Source of the DNA: RI-92 sp040235555
GTDB lineage: Bacteria > Pseudomonadota > Gammaproteobacteria > UBA6429 > Thiohalophilaceae
Direction: 5' to 3'
DNA: 10,085 nucleotides
Assembly (NCBI GenBank): GCA_040235555.1
Contig: JBECKZ010000150.1
Span: 1 to 10,085 of the forward strand
Made by a program: the position numbers and the translations under genes. The notes under the pieces were generated by a model, which worked only from the letters and a program-made list of their open reading frames with translations, made no database searches and had not been told where the DNA came from. This document shows positions 1 to 6,578 of this stretch, piece by piece (position 1 is the stretch's first letter; every line of letters starts with the position of its first letter).

Positions 1-1665
1 CGATCGGGCAAGCGTAACCATGCGCATATATAACAGCGAATTACCACCCTGATCGAAAAAGTTATCCTGTTCCCTGACGCCGGTAACTCCCAGCACTTCG
101 CACCACAGATTTTTTAATGCCACTTCCCAGTTCGCACTGGCATTTGTTTCTTTCTGTGCCGCGAATGCCCTGGGCAAAGCAGCCCTGTCGACTTTGCCAT
201 TCTGGTTCAGGGGCAGACTTTTGAGAAACACGACTTCGGCAGGCACCATGTATTTGGGTACATGCTTTGCCATCTCCGATTTTAATTCTTCTTTACTCGC
301 ACTGCCCGTCGTGACTACGTAGGCAACCAGCACCTTATCGCCGAACGGATTGAGTTCAACCTGGGCATGCGCAGACTGGACGGCTTCAATTGCCAGCAAT
401 TGTGCGATCACTTCACCCAGCTCGATACGGTGACCGGCAATCTTGACCTGATCATCCACGCGACCGATGTAATGAATCAAGCCATCATCTTCTGCCTGAA
501 CAATATCACCGGTTCTGTAGGCACGGATTTTTTTATTACCGATCTTACATTCGACAAATTTCTCTTTGGTTTGCTCGGGCAGGTTGCGATAGTCCTTGGC
601 GACGCCATCACCGGCGATGAGTAGTTCGCCTTGCATACCTGATTTCACCGGCTTGAGCTTGTTATCCACCACATAGACTTGTGTGTTGTGAATCGCATAG
701 CCGATCGGGATAGCACTCCACTCATCCGGAATGGGCCTGGGAATCCTGTAGCAACAGGCAAATGTCGTGGTTTCAGTCGGACCATAGCCATTGACGAACT
801 GCACCTGTGGTAGTAACGCCTGGGCCTTGCGCATATGCGGGACCGAGAGTGCTTCGCCGCCGGTGAGGATTTCCTCGAGGCCCAGATCCGGTGAAACCAT
901 CTTGTTGTCGATCACCCAGTTAAAATAGGATGCCGTCAACCACAGGGATGTGACGCCATAGTCTTTGATCACTTTGCTCATCACATCCGGATCGGGCAGG
1001 TGTGTGAAATCATAGATAACGCAGGTGCCACCGTTTAGCAGTGGTCCCCAGACCTCCAGGGTTGAGGCATCAAAGGTTAGCGGGGATAACTGCAGGAAGT
1101 TGGTGTTATCGCTGAATCGGATATAGCTATTTGCCGGATCAACCAGGCGAATCACCCCGCTGTGCCTGACCTCTGCCCCTTTGGGACGGCCAGTGGAGCC
1201 AGAGGTATACATTATATAGAGTGAGTCATTGGACACAGCCGGTCCGAGGCTGGTGTGATTCGATGGAGCCGATGGCTTGGCGATGGGTTCCAGTGGTATC
1301 GATGTACGCAAATCACATTCGTTGATATCAGTGGCACATAGCACCAAGCGGGCCCCAGTGTCAGTAATCATGAATTCGAGACGTTCCTGCGGATAAGCAA
1401 AATCCAGCGGTACGTATACGGCACCAATCCGTGCACAGGCCAGCATCGCCGCAATCGTTGCTGCCGAGTGCCGTGCCTCAATTGCGACCGACTGCCCGGT
1501 CTCAACCTGATTGCCAATCAAGCACTCCGCTATTTGTTCCACCCAGACTGATAATTCACGATACGTCAGGCGCTGGACAAGCTGGCCCCTGTCATCAGCC
1601 TGGACAAGCGCCAGCTTGTCCGGCTGCTGTTCCACCTGGTGTTGAAACAGGTCAAATACATTCAT
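1..1665 (-). CDS. NRPS-type amino acid adenylation (A) + peptidyl carrier (PCP) protein, 3' end outside window
   Basis: I translated this minus-strand frame myself; it stays open from ATG at 1665 to base 1 (555 codons) and continues past the edge. It should activate an amino acid as aminoacyl-AMP and load it on a phosphopantetheine carrier. A-domain core motifs appear in order: A3 TSGSTGRPKG (154-163), A4 FDAS (198-201), A5 NGYGPTETT (292-300), A7 YRTGD (383-387), A8 GRVDDQVKIAGHR (401-413), A10 NQNGKVDR (487-494). A carrier motif FFDQGGNSL follows (536-544), with Ser543 as the pantetheine site. No condensation domain precedes the A domain, so this is a starter or stand-alone module. Residues aligned by eye to the GrsA pocket read D-A-L-W-L-G-G-T-F-K, close to valine-type codes. 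The ATG has no clear Shine-Dalgarno; an in-frame TTG at 1686-1684 has AGGT 7 nt upstream and may be the true start. Domains beyond the PCP (thioesterase, reductase or more modules) are unseen. Confidence 0.95.
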   Translation of the reverse strand, partial: MNVFDLFQHQVEQQPDKLALVQADDRGQLVQRLTYRELSVWVEQIAECLIGNQVETGQSVAIEARHSAATIAAMLACARIGAVYVPLDFAYPQERLEFMITDTGARLVLCATDINECDLRTSIPLEPIAKPSAPSNHTSLGPAVSNDSLYIMYTSGSTGRPKGAEVRHSGVIRLVDPANSYIRFSDNTNFLQLSPLTFDASTLEVWGPLLNGGTCVIYDFTHLPDPDVMSKVIKDYGVTSLWLTASYFNWVIDNKMVSPDLGLEEILTGGEALSVPHMRKAQALLPQVQFVNGYGPTETTTFACCYRIPRPIPDEWSAIPIGYAIHNTQVYVVDNKLKPVKSGMQGELLIAGDGVAKDYRNLPEQTKEKFVECKIGNKKIRAYRTGDIVQAEDDGLIHYIGRVDDQVKIAGHRIELGEVIAQLLAIEAVQSAHAQVELNPFGDKVLVAYVVTTGSASKEELKSEMAKHVPKYMVPAEVVFLKSLPLNQNGKVDRAALPRAFAAQKETNASANWEVALKNLWCEVLGVTGVREQDNFFDQGGNSLLYMRMVTLARS

Positions 1666-1891
1666 ACTGATGGATTCGCTGGTCAATGGATTTACCTGGA
1701 CAAGGTGAAGCTAATCGCTAAATTGTTAGGGAGATACCGTTGTCGGCTGGATGGCTTTTGTGGCTGCCACATTTAAAATGTCACCCGATTTCACTTACCC
1801 GTTTCCTGCTGTCTCCTTCAACATTGCTTGATTGAGCTATCCCTGTAGTTGACGGCCAAATTTCTTTACGGTTTAGACAAACTTGCATAAC

Positions 1892-1918
1892 GAATTAACA
1901 CTCAAATTAATTCCGGAA
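1892..1918. promoter_or_regulatory. Dyad-symmetric site between oxygenase and NRPS genes (putative operator)
   Basis: GAATTAA (1892-1898) and TTAATTC (1907-1913) form a perfect 7-bp inverted repeat around an 8-nt centre, directly abutting a second palindrome TTCCGGAA (1911-1918). It lies in the 293-bp gap upstream of the NRPS-type gene. The geometry would suit a dimeric regulator, but no regulator gene is in the window and AT-rich dyads can arise by chance. Two further short dyads lie nearer the NRPS start: GTGGC-T-GCCAC (1760-1770) and ACATTT-A-AAATGT (1769-1781). I see no convincing sigma-70 promoter and no coding sequence in this gap. Confidence 0.3.
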
Positions 1919-1958
1919 TCCTTACAAAACACTGACATAAATTCGATCCGGTTTTCAG

Positions 1959-2882
1959 CTAAAACCCTGTCGGTGGCGAGTAAACCCGCAAGGCTCGTTG
2001 TGACAAAACCATAACTCTGCCAATCAAATATTTGACCAGGTCCAGGACCTTATTCTTCTCTGGCGGACTCGGTACGAGCCCGAATTTACGTAACATCCTG
2101 TTAACCGAATAGATATAAGCCAACCTGCGAGTATTTCGGGTATAAAACACCACTGCTAGAGTTATGGAATACGGGCTGTCGGCTGTGGCAAAGTCTACTT
2201 CAGCATGTGTCAAATGGGGCGCTGTACTCGGCATATAAATACCGTCACCCGCCTCCAAGACATCATCTACTACAGCAGAATTCATAAATTCCGGTTTGTA
2301 TTTAACTTTGTCCAGATTTCGATAAACGATCCAGTTTTCAACAGCCTCATTGGATATGACTTTACTATCCTGTGGTTGCCACACGCCGAACCTTTTCTTG
2401 CCTTTTATTTGCAAAAGAAAATTATTTTCGCTATCTACATGAAAAGGCGTCACGGATGGGGGCGAGGAGATAAAGACGTAACCGGTTAACTCAAATAAAC
2501 CCGGGTCCTTTACTTTCCAGTCACCTTCTACGGAGTTAACGATCTCCCAAAGCAGTTTTTTATACTCAGGCTCACTCTGGATAGTCCACAGTGCAACCCA
2601 GGAACCCGGATTCGTAATATTTTTAAATACGTCTCCTATCGATACCTGGTCCGGATTCTCAGGTGTCGTATTGAATGTGGAGTCCAGCTTCACACCTTTG
2701 GAGACAAATCTAACTTGGTTCGTGTTTTTTTTGTATAAGCGCTCTGCCAGCTGGGCCAGCGCAGGCATTGTCAGGAGAGGGTGTTCAGAATATGTATGAC
2801 GCAGGCGTCTGACCTTGCGTGGACTGTAGCCTTCATTGTCAATGAACTGAACCTTGAATGCTTGTTGCTCTGAAGCATCCAT
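1959..2882 (-). CDS. Cupin-like / JmjC-type Fe(II)/2-oxoglutarate oxygenase
   Basis: A 307-residue soluble protein without a signal peptide. The core resembles cupin_8/JmjC-like oxygenases. It has TPFHVDSENNFLLQIKG at 145-161, where His148 and Asp150 form the HxD metal pair and Asn154 and Lys160 lie where co-substrate contacts often fall. A second strand pair, EAGDGIYMPSTAPHLTH (210-226), offers His223 as the distal metal ligand. These residues predict Fe(II)- and 2-oxoglutarate-dependent hydroxylation, but the substrate cannot be read from sequence. The C-terminus (251-307) is basic and probably helical. The start ATG follows AGGA at a 9-nt spacing. The gene lies upstream of, and parallel to, the NRPS-type gene with a 293-bp gap, so they may or may not be co-transcribed. 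A role in hydroxylating a carrier-bound or free amino acid is suggested by position only. A non-catalytic cupin is the main alternative, though the metal triad appears intact. Confidence 0.82.
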   Translation of the reverse strand: MDASEQQAFKVQFIDNEGYSPRKVRRLRHTYSEHPLLTMPALAQLAERLYKKNTNQVRFVSKGVKLDSTFNTTPENPDQVSIGDVFKNITNPGSWVALWTIQSEPEYKKLLWEIVNSVEGDWKVKDPGLFELTGYVFISSPPSVTPFHVDSENNFLLQIKGKKRFGVWQPQDSKVISNEAVENWIVYRNLDKVKYKPEFMNSAVVDDVLEAGDGIYMPSTAPHLTHAEVDFATADSPYSITLAVVFYTRNTRRLAYIYSVNRMLRKFGLVPSPPEKNKVLDLVKYLIGRVMVLSQRALRVYSPPTGF

Positions 2883-3369
2883 TATTCTATATCCTTCTTG
2901 TCAATTAATACGCAGGTTGCCAAGTTGAATTTCCAGATTAAGCAAGGTAGACCATAAAAATTACGTCCAGTTTGTTCGCACAAAATGTACCGCACTCAAC
3001 ATTTATTGTCTTAAATCTAGCAATGCAGATGCCAGATTATATATTTACGTCAAATCTATCAGGAATGCCTGATGCTCGACTAACCCATTGTTTTACATAG
3101 GCTAAAAAGCTCGTAACTTTGACCCCACCTGCAAAGTCTAGACATTTGTAGATTGCAAGTAAATATATTCGACACTTGTGTAAAATAAATCGACACTTAA
3201 GATTAACAAATCTTCGGTAGCTGCTTTTTCAAACTTCCTGGCAGGGTATAGTGTTGTTCTGACATAGCAATATGTTGACGATGAAAAGCATGCCACTAGA
3301 TGATTGCTAACACAGTACCATCTTGTCTAGGCTTACATATTTTATTTCACAACATGTATTGAACAGAAT
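2883..3369. other. AT-rich divergent intergenic region with repeats, no gene seen
   Basis: This 487-bp stretch separates the minus-strand oxygenase/NRPS arm from the plus-strand methyltransferase/SGNH arm. No credible reading frame is visible. It must carry the start signals of both arms, yet I found no good -35/-10 pair at normal spacing on either strand. Its middle holds the GACAyTT repeats (3141-3198), the palindrome GTCTAGAC (3136-3143) and a motif GCTCGTAACTTTGACCCCA (3109-3127), described separately. The plus-strand start at 3370 has only a weak purine-rich stretch (GAACAGA) before it. Confidence 0.6.
3141..3198 (-). repeat. Three spaced GACAyTT repeats (AAGTGTCGA on the minus strand), possible transposon-end remnant or operator array
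   Basis: Copies are GACATTTGTAGA at 3141, GACACTTGTGTA at 3171 and GACACTTAAGAT at 3192. The last two share the 8-mer CGACACTT (3170-3177 and 3191-3198), exactly 21 bp apart, or two helical turns. Read on the minus strand they give TGTCGATTTA and AAGTGTCGAATA. This is the style of the multiple transposase-binding sites at ends of Tn7/Tn552/Tn5053-like elements, as I recall them. No transposase gene and no matching opposite end are in the window, so a relic end or a regulator-binding array are both possible. Confidence 0.4.
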
Positions 3370-4176
3370 ATGAATCCACTTGATAGTTTACTGAAACTCG
3401 CCAAAATATTCTCCCGATTGCCACCGATTAAAAGCTATCGCATCAGTAAATACCGCCGTAGATTTATAGCTGCGAGGGGTTGGCAAGGATTACATTTTGG
3501 AATTTATGATTCGTTTGAACAGGCGCGTGCCGCGGTTCCTGCAAAGGTCACAGGCTGGTTACCAGACGACAAAGACTGGTATGCCTCACAATATCAAAAA
3601 ATCGAAATTATCGACTATCCCGTCCTGTTCTGGTTGCAAAGGATAATCAAACCAGGTGATACGCTTTTTGATTTTGGCGGTCATGTTGGCGTTACCTACC
3701 GAAAATACGCATCTTATCTCGACTACCCTGACGATTTTTACTGGATCGTGGGCGAACAAGATGTTGTCGTCAAACTTGGACAGGAAATTCTCGATAAAAA
3801 AGATGGGCCGCATCTGTCTTTTGTGACTGATTTTAACCAGGCGGCATCGGCAACTATTTTCCACGCTGCTGGCTGTATCCAGTATGTAGAACAGCCACTG
3901 GCCAGTCTCCTGGTAAAGCTTGAAACTCTCCCGCAGCACCTTATCCTGACCAAAGTCCCTCTCTATCAGCAGCCAACCAAGGTTACACTGCAGAACACAG
4001 GCTACTCCATCAGCCCAAACTGGCTTTTCAATCGGGAACTTTTTATCGAGGATATTTGTCGTCTAGGCTACGAACTCATCGAAACATGGCCTTGCCCAGG
4101 CCGAAGAAATTACATTCGTTTCCATGCTGAATACAATGTTGAGCAAATGAGTGGTCTTTACTTTAAACAAAAGTAA
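3370..4176 (+). CDS. Putative SAM-dependent methyltransferase, TIGR04325 (LIC12133-like) family
   Basis: A 268-residue cytosolic protein. Its N-terminal signature WQGLHFGIYDSFEQA (38-52) and its C-terminal SGLYF (261-265) bracket the domain in the way typical of TIGR04325 proteins. The nucleotide-binding-like motif LFDFGGHVGVTY (99-110) matches motif I of class I methyltransferases, followed by the acidic strand end WIVGEQ (125-130). The stretch QYVEQPLASL (171-180) fits the later strand and helix. Members of this family are usually found, as I recall, in capsule or O-antigen type polysaccharide loci, and their substrate is not established. The gene is 62 bp upstream of the SGNH hydrolase on the same strand, so the two likely share a transcript. 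The product is probably an O- or N-methylated sugar, acyl or aminoacyl group, but nothing in the sequence fixes that. Family assignment is fairly firm; the activity is inferred. Confidence 0.85.
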   Translation: MNPLDSLLKLAKIFSRLPPIKSYRISKYRRRFIAARGWQGLHFGIYDSFEQARAAVPAKVTGWLPDDKDWYASQYQKIEIIDYPVLFWLQRIIKPGDTLFDFGGHVGVTYRKYASYLDYPDDFYWIVGEQDVVVKLGQEILDKKDGPHLSFVTDFNQAASATIFHAAGCIQYVEQPLASLLVKLETLPQHLILTKVPLYQQPTKVTLQNTGYSISPNWLFNRELFIEDICRLGYELIETWPCPGRRNYIRFHAEYNVEQMSGLYFKQK

Positions 4177-4238
4177 TTAGCTCTATCTCTAACGAATATA
4201 TACCGGTAAATCAAAAGCTGTATTACTACGGGTGAGCT

Positions 4239-5642
4239 ATGCTACGCAAAAATAAAATACGTTGGCTACAAGCTACTCTTATCATCGGAAGCATCTTTTC
4301 TTTAACTTTTTTGACATTGCTGTTTCGACCAGAGTGGGAACATAGGGATATGCACAACTATACTCCTGGCCGCGTACCTATCATGGTTATTGGAGATTCA
4401 GATAGCCATTCCTATCGTGATTCCTATTATGGTACCCACCGGGGCGGGAAATACCATGATGTCACATTCCAATGGACTGAAATCCTTGCACGCATAAGAC
4501 CATCAGAAGTTGATCTTGGACCATTTGGGTTTTGGGGAAGCCACAACACATTTTACCGCATCCGAAAATTCCTGGGACTTTATGCAAGGCCGCGTAAACA
4601 GGATTTTGAATACAACTTTGCAGTTTCCGGCGCGACATGCGATACGCTGCCACCGCAAAGCTTCCTGAGGCAGTCATATCTTGCCAGCTGGCTCATCAAG
4701 AAAAACCCGAGGTATTGGAACAATGGGCTGGTCTTCATACGCATTGGTGTCAATGATTTCGGACAATGGCGGCATCTTAAAAAATATGTCAGCGGGGATA
4801 TAACGCCACAGGTAGAAGCGCCAATCCTGAACTGCATTGGTCGCATTCACGACACCGTATCACTCATTAGAGCAACAAGTAAGTCCATCAAGATCATTCT
4901 GCTCGGCATCATGGACAACAGCAACTGGCCGCCCGTCATGCCACTGGACGGTGCCGGCCATCGCAATATCAATAAAGTCCTCGATATCTATGATAATGGT
5001 TTGCGATCGATAGCACGAAAAGACTCAAATATCCTTTTTGTCGAAGATAGGAAATGGGTTGAACAGATAATAGGGTACTGGAATTCCAAGAGGCATATTG
5101 GCTATCGGGAGATAAATCTTGGTGGGTCAACAAGTATTTCAAATACTGCTGGGGATAACCCGCATAATATAATCTTAAATGATGAACATTCGGGTACAGT
5201 ATTAAATGGCCTGTGGATTCGACACCTTTTTCACAAAATAAATGACTATTTTGGCACCGGATTTACACCCTTATTAAACAGCGAAATAGCCGATCTTGCT
5301 GACCCTACAGGACAATATGGTATCGCCCCTCCAAAATCAAACGATACTAACGGGCCTACAATAAAGATGTCTTCAGATCATATTGAACTTACAATAAAAG
5401 GGATCGAAAAGTACCGGCTTTCCTTCAAAGCAACAGATGCAAATGGTAATGACATTTCTGAAACGGCAACTGCTTATATTGAGTCTGCAAATAGCAAGCA
5501 GCTTTATTTATTTGGCGATGGCCGGGATCTTAGATTTGATGCCAGTAGACATGCTCCAGGAAAATATACTCTGACACTCCAGGTACAAGATAGAAGTCAA
5601 CGAAAGGCCTCGATACATTTACCCTTAACAATTATGCCTTAG
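4239..5642 (+). CDS. Membrane-anchored SGNH/GDSL-type hydrolase (or acyltransferase) with C-terminal Ig-like domain
   Basis: A 467-residue protein. One hydrophobic helix (about 10-29) after a basic start gives a signal anchor, so the rest should face the periplasm. SGNH blocks are visible: GDSDSHSY (52-59) with nucleophile Ser54, SGAT (130-133) with the block II Gly131, and IRIGVND (168-174) with Gly170 and Asn172. A late NDEHSG (314-319) provides His317. The usual block V spacing is DxxH; here Asp315 is two residues before the His and Asn314 occupies the usual Asp position. Residues about 372-467 look like an all-beta, Ig/cadherin-like module (LSFKATDANGND, YTLTLQVQD). GGGTGAG lies just before the ATG. 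Enzymes of this fold hydrolyse or transfer acyl groups, for instance on polysaccharides or lipids. Its partner methyltransferase suggests surface-glycan decoration, which is inference. Confidence 0.82.
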   Translation: MLRKNKIRWLQATLIIGSIFSLTFLTLLFRPEWEHRDMHNYTPGRVPIMVIGDSDSHSYRDSYYGTHRGGKYHDVTFQWTEILARIRPSEVDLGPFGFWGSHNTFYRIRKFLGLYARPRKQDFEYNFAVSGATCDTLPPQSFLRQSYLASWLIKKNPRYWNNGLVFIRIGVNDFGQWRHLKKYVSGDITPQVEAPILNCIGRIHDTVSLIRATSKSIKIILLGIMDNSNWPPVMPLDGAGHRNINKVLDIYDNGLRSIARKDSNILFVEDRKWVEQIIGYWNSKRHIGYREINLGGSTSISNTAGDNPHNIILNDEHSGTVLNGLWIRHLFHKINDYFGTGFTPLLNSEIADLADPTGQYGIAPPKSNDTNGPTIKMSSDHIELTIKGIEKYRLSFKATDANGNDISETATAYIESANSKQLYLFGDGRDLRFDASRHAPGKYTLTLQVQDRSQRKASIHLPLTIMP

Positions 5643-5726
5643 CATCGGCAAAATAAAAGATTGTTATAAACCACAGTTGCTTTTGCGAATCATATCCCAA
5701 CCAGATACTATCAAAATATCTTGTAT

Positions 5727-6176
5727 TCAATACTTCAAGGCAAACTCACCAGTTTTACTGAAAGGCACTGTCACCAGGCCTAAATCCAGATCGCCAGCAA
5801 GCTGAAATTTGATATCACGCTGCAAGATGATACTGGTAATGCCCTGCAGAAGTTCACCATACTGAAAATGTATAGGCACATGGAGTTCAATCATCCCTTT
5901 GGCGGGGATGTTCTTATCGAATTTCAGACTACTATCCGCAAATAACCGGCCATTTAGCTTCAGATGATAAGTCAGATTACGCACTGGTAATGGGAAGCTG
6001 TTGGGGTTACTGATTTGCATCCGTGAGTCAAGTCGCCCTTCCTTTAGCGAGATGGGCTGATATTTGACTTCCTGGACATGAACAGTCGGCTTCTCAATTG
6101 CCTGCTGTAGCACGCTGCAGGAGGCTGTGATACCTGATACAAGTATCAGGAAAATATACTTAAGTGTGGTTTGCAT
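5727..6176 (-). CDS. LEA type 2 (LEA14/WHy-like) lipoprotein
   Basis: A small exported protein made of one LEA_2/WHy-type beta domain. I prefer the ATG at 6176: it has GGAAA just upstream and gives a 20-residue lipoprotein-like signal, MQTTLKYIFLILVSGITASC, with Cys20 as the likely lipidated residue. The reading frame extends to a GTG at 6194 and another ATG at 6185, both of which would lengthen the signal unnaturally. The lipobox (TASC) is imperfect because Leu is missing at -3. The body has the family pattern: a variable strand then ISNPNSFPLPVRNLTYHLKL, where an NP-N-F-P-L turn precedes paired strands, then KGMIELHVPIHF and a closing TVPFSKTGEFAL. Bacterial relatives are envelope lipoproteins thought to bind or stabilise partners; none has a clear enzymatic role. 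It ends 84 bp from the convergent SGNH gene, with no obvious terminator between them. Confidence 0.8.
   Translation of the reverse strand: MQTTLKYIFLILVSGITASCSVLQQAIEKPTVHVQEVKYQPISLKEGRLDSRMQISNPNSFPLPVRNLTYHLKLNGRLFADSSLKFDKNIPAKGMIELHVPIHFQYGELLQGITSIILQRDIKFQLAGDLDLGLVTVPFSKTGEFALKY
6133..6150 (-). repeat. Perfect 8-bp inverted repeat inside the LEA lipoprotein signal-peptide codons
   Basis: CCTGATAC-AA-GTATCAGG is a perfect 8-bp inverted repeat with a 2-nt centre, within codons for the hydrophobic core (LILVSG). In the minus-strand transcript it could fold into a short hairpin about 25 nt after the start codon, or cruciform DNA could form. A protein-binding dyad is also possible. There is no direct evidence of function. 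Confidence 0.35.
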
Positions 6177-6275
6177 GTTTTCCATCGTCGTCACAATTCA
6201 GTCAAGATATGGGGTAAATCGTATTTCATGGACTTTATTATAGAATGTTTATTGCTATGCTAAATACACATTTGT

Positions 6276-6281
6276 AAGGAG
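6276..6281 (+). promoter_or_regulatory. Strong Shine-Dalgarno for the small membrane protein
   Basis: AAGGAG lies 7 nt before the ATG at 6289. It is the best ribosome-binding site near any plus-strand gene in the window and supports this short frame as a real gene. No convincing -35/-10 pair was found in the AT-rich DNA just upstream (about 6236-6270). Confidence 0.75.
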
Positions 6282-6288
6282 AACCACC

Positions 6289-6498
6289 ATGCGCCTGCTA
6301 TCCCTTATCCTCGCCCTGGTCATCATTTCCGGCCTGGTTATTTATAATAAAAACACGCTACTACCGGGTAGCACAGACTCACACCAGACAGTAAAAGAGC
6401 AGGCTCGCCAAATTATTGATAATGCCAAGACCAATGCAAGCGATATCCAGAAGCAGATGGAAGAACAGCAAAAGCGCCTTGATCAGTTCAACAAATAA
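6289..6498 (+). CDS. Small single-pass membrane protein with cytosolic or periplasmic coiled-coil tail
   Basis: This 69-residue protein belongs to no family I recognise. Residues 3-19 (LLSLILALVIISGLVIY) form one hydrophobic helix that could be a signal anchor. After a polar linker (KNTLLPGSTDSHQ, 21-33), residues 34-69 are charged and helical with heptad-like spacing (VKEQARQIIDNAKTNASDIQKQMEEQQKRLDQF), typical of a short coiled coil. A strong AAGGAG site supports translation. The gene stands alone on the plus strand, divergent from the LEA-type lipoprotein gene. The helix begins near the N-terminus with Arg2 as its only early positive charge, so orientation is uncertain. Such proteins often tether or scaffold envelope complexes, but that is only a possibility here. 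The 3' end runs straight into the inverted-repeat region at 6502-6543. Confidence 0.75.
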   Translation: MRLLSLILALVIISGLVIYNKNTLLPGSTDSHQTVKEQARQIIDNAKTNASDIQKQMEEQQKRLDQFNK

Positions 6499-6515
6499 TT
6501 TACCGCCTGCCAGAT

Positions 6516-6543
6516 AAAAAAAGGCGGTCAGAGGATGACCGCC
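6516..6543 (-). terminator. Rho-independent terminator of the retropepsin gene
   Basis: GGCGGTCA (6523-6530), GAGGA loop, TGACCGCC (6536-6543) give a perfect 8-bp GC-rich hairpin. On the minus strand it is followed directly by a run of seven T (6522-6516). It lies 35 bp beyond the protease stop, which is the expected place. A third copy of the arm, ACCGCC at 6502-6507, could pair with 6523-6528 instead. On the plus strand no T-run follows, so it does not clearly terminate the small gene. Confidence 0.9.
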
Positions 6544-6578
6544 AAATCCCATTCCTGGGGGCTATGCTAGAGACGAAA

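Noticed and set aside
1431..1670. Plus-strand open frame over the NRPS gene start
   Set aside because: It is antisense to a frame with all A-domain motifs, is proline-rich low-quality sequence and resembles no family.
3141..3198. CRISPR array
   Set aside because: The repeats are only 7-8 bases, unequally spaced (30 and 21 bp), and there are no cas genes.
3586..3953. Minus-strand open frames inside the methyltransferase gene
   Set aside because: They are antisense to a well-supported coding frame, have no ribosome sites and resemble no family.
5643..5726. Bidirectional terminator between the convergent SGNH and LEA genes
   Set aside because: Only GCAAAA/TTTTGC with a loop of about 27 nt can pair, which is too weak to call.
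6177..6194. Upstream GTG start for the LEA lipoprotein
   Set aside because: It has no ribosome site and lengthens the signal peptide, while the ATG at 6176 has GGAAA before it and gives a normal lipoprotein signal.
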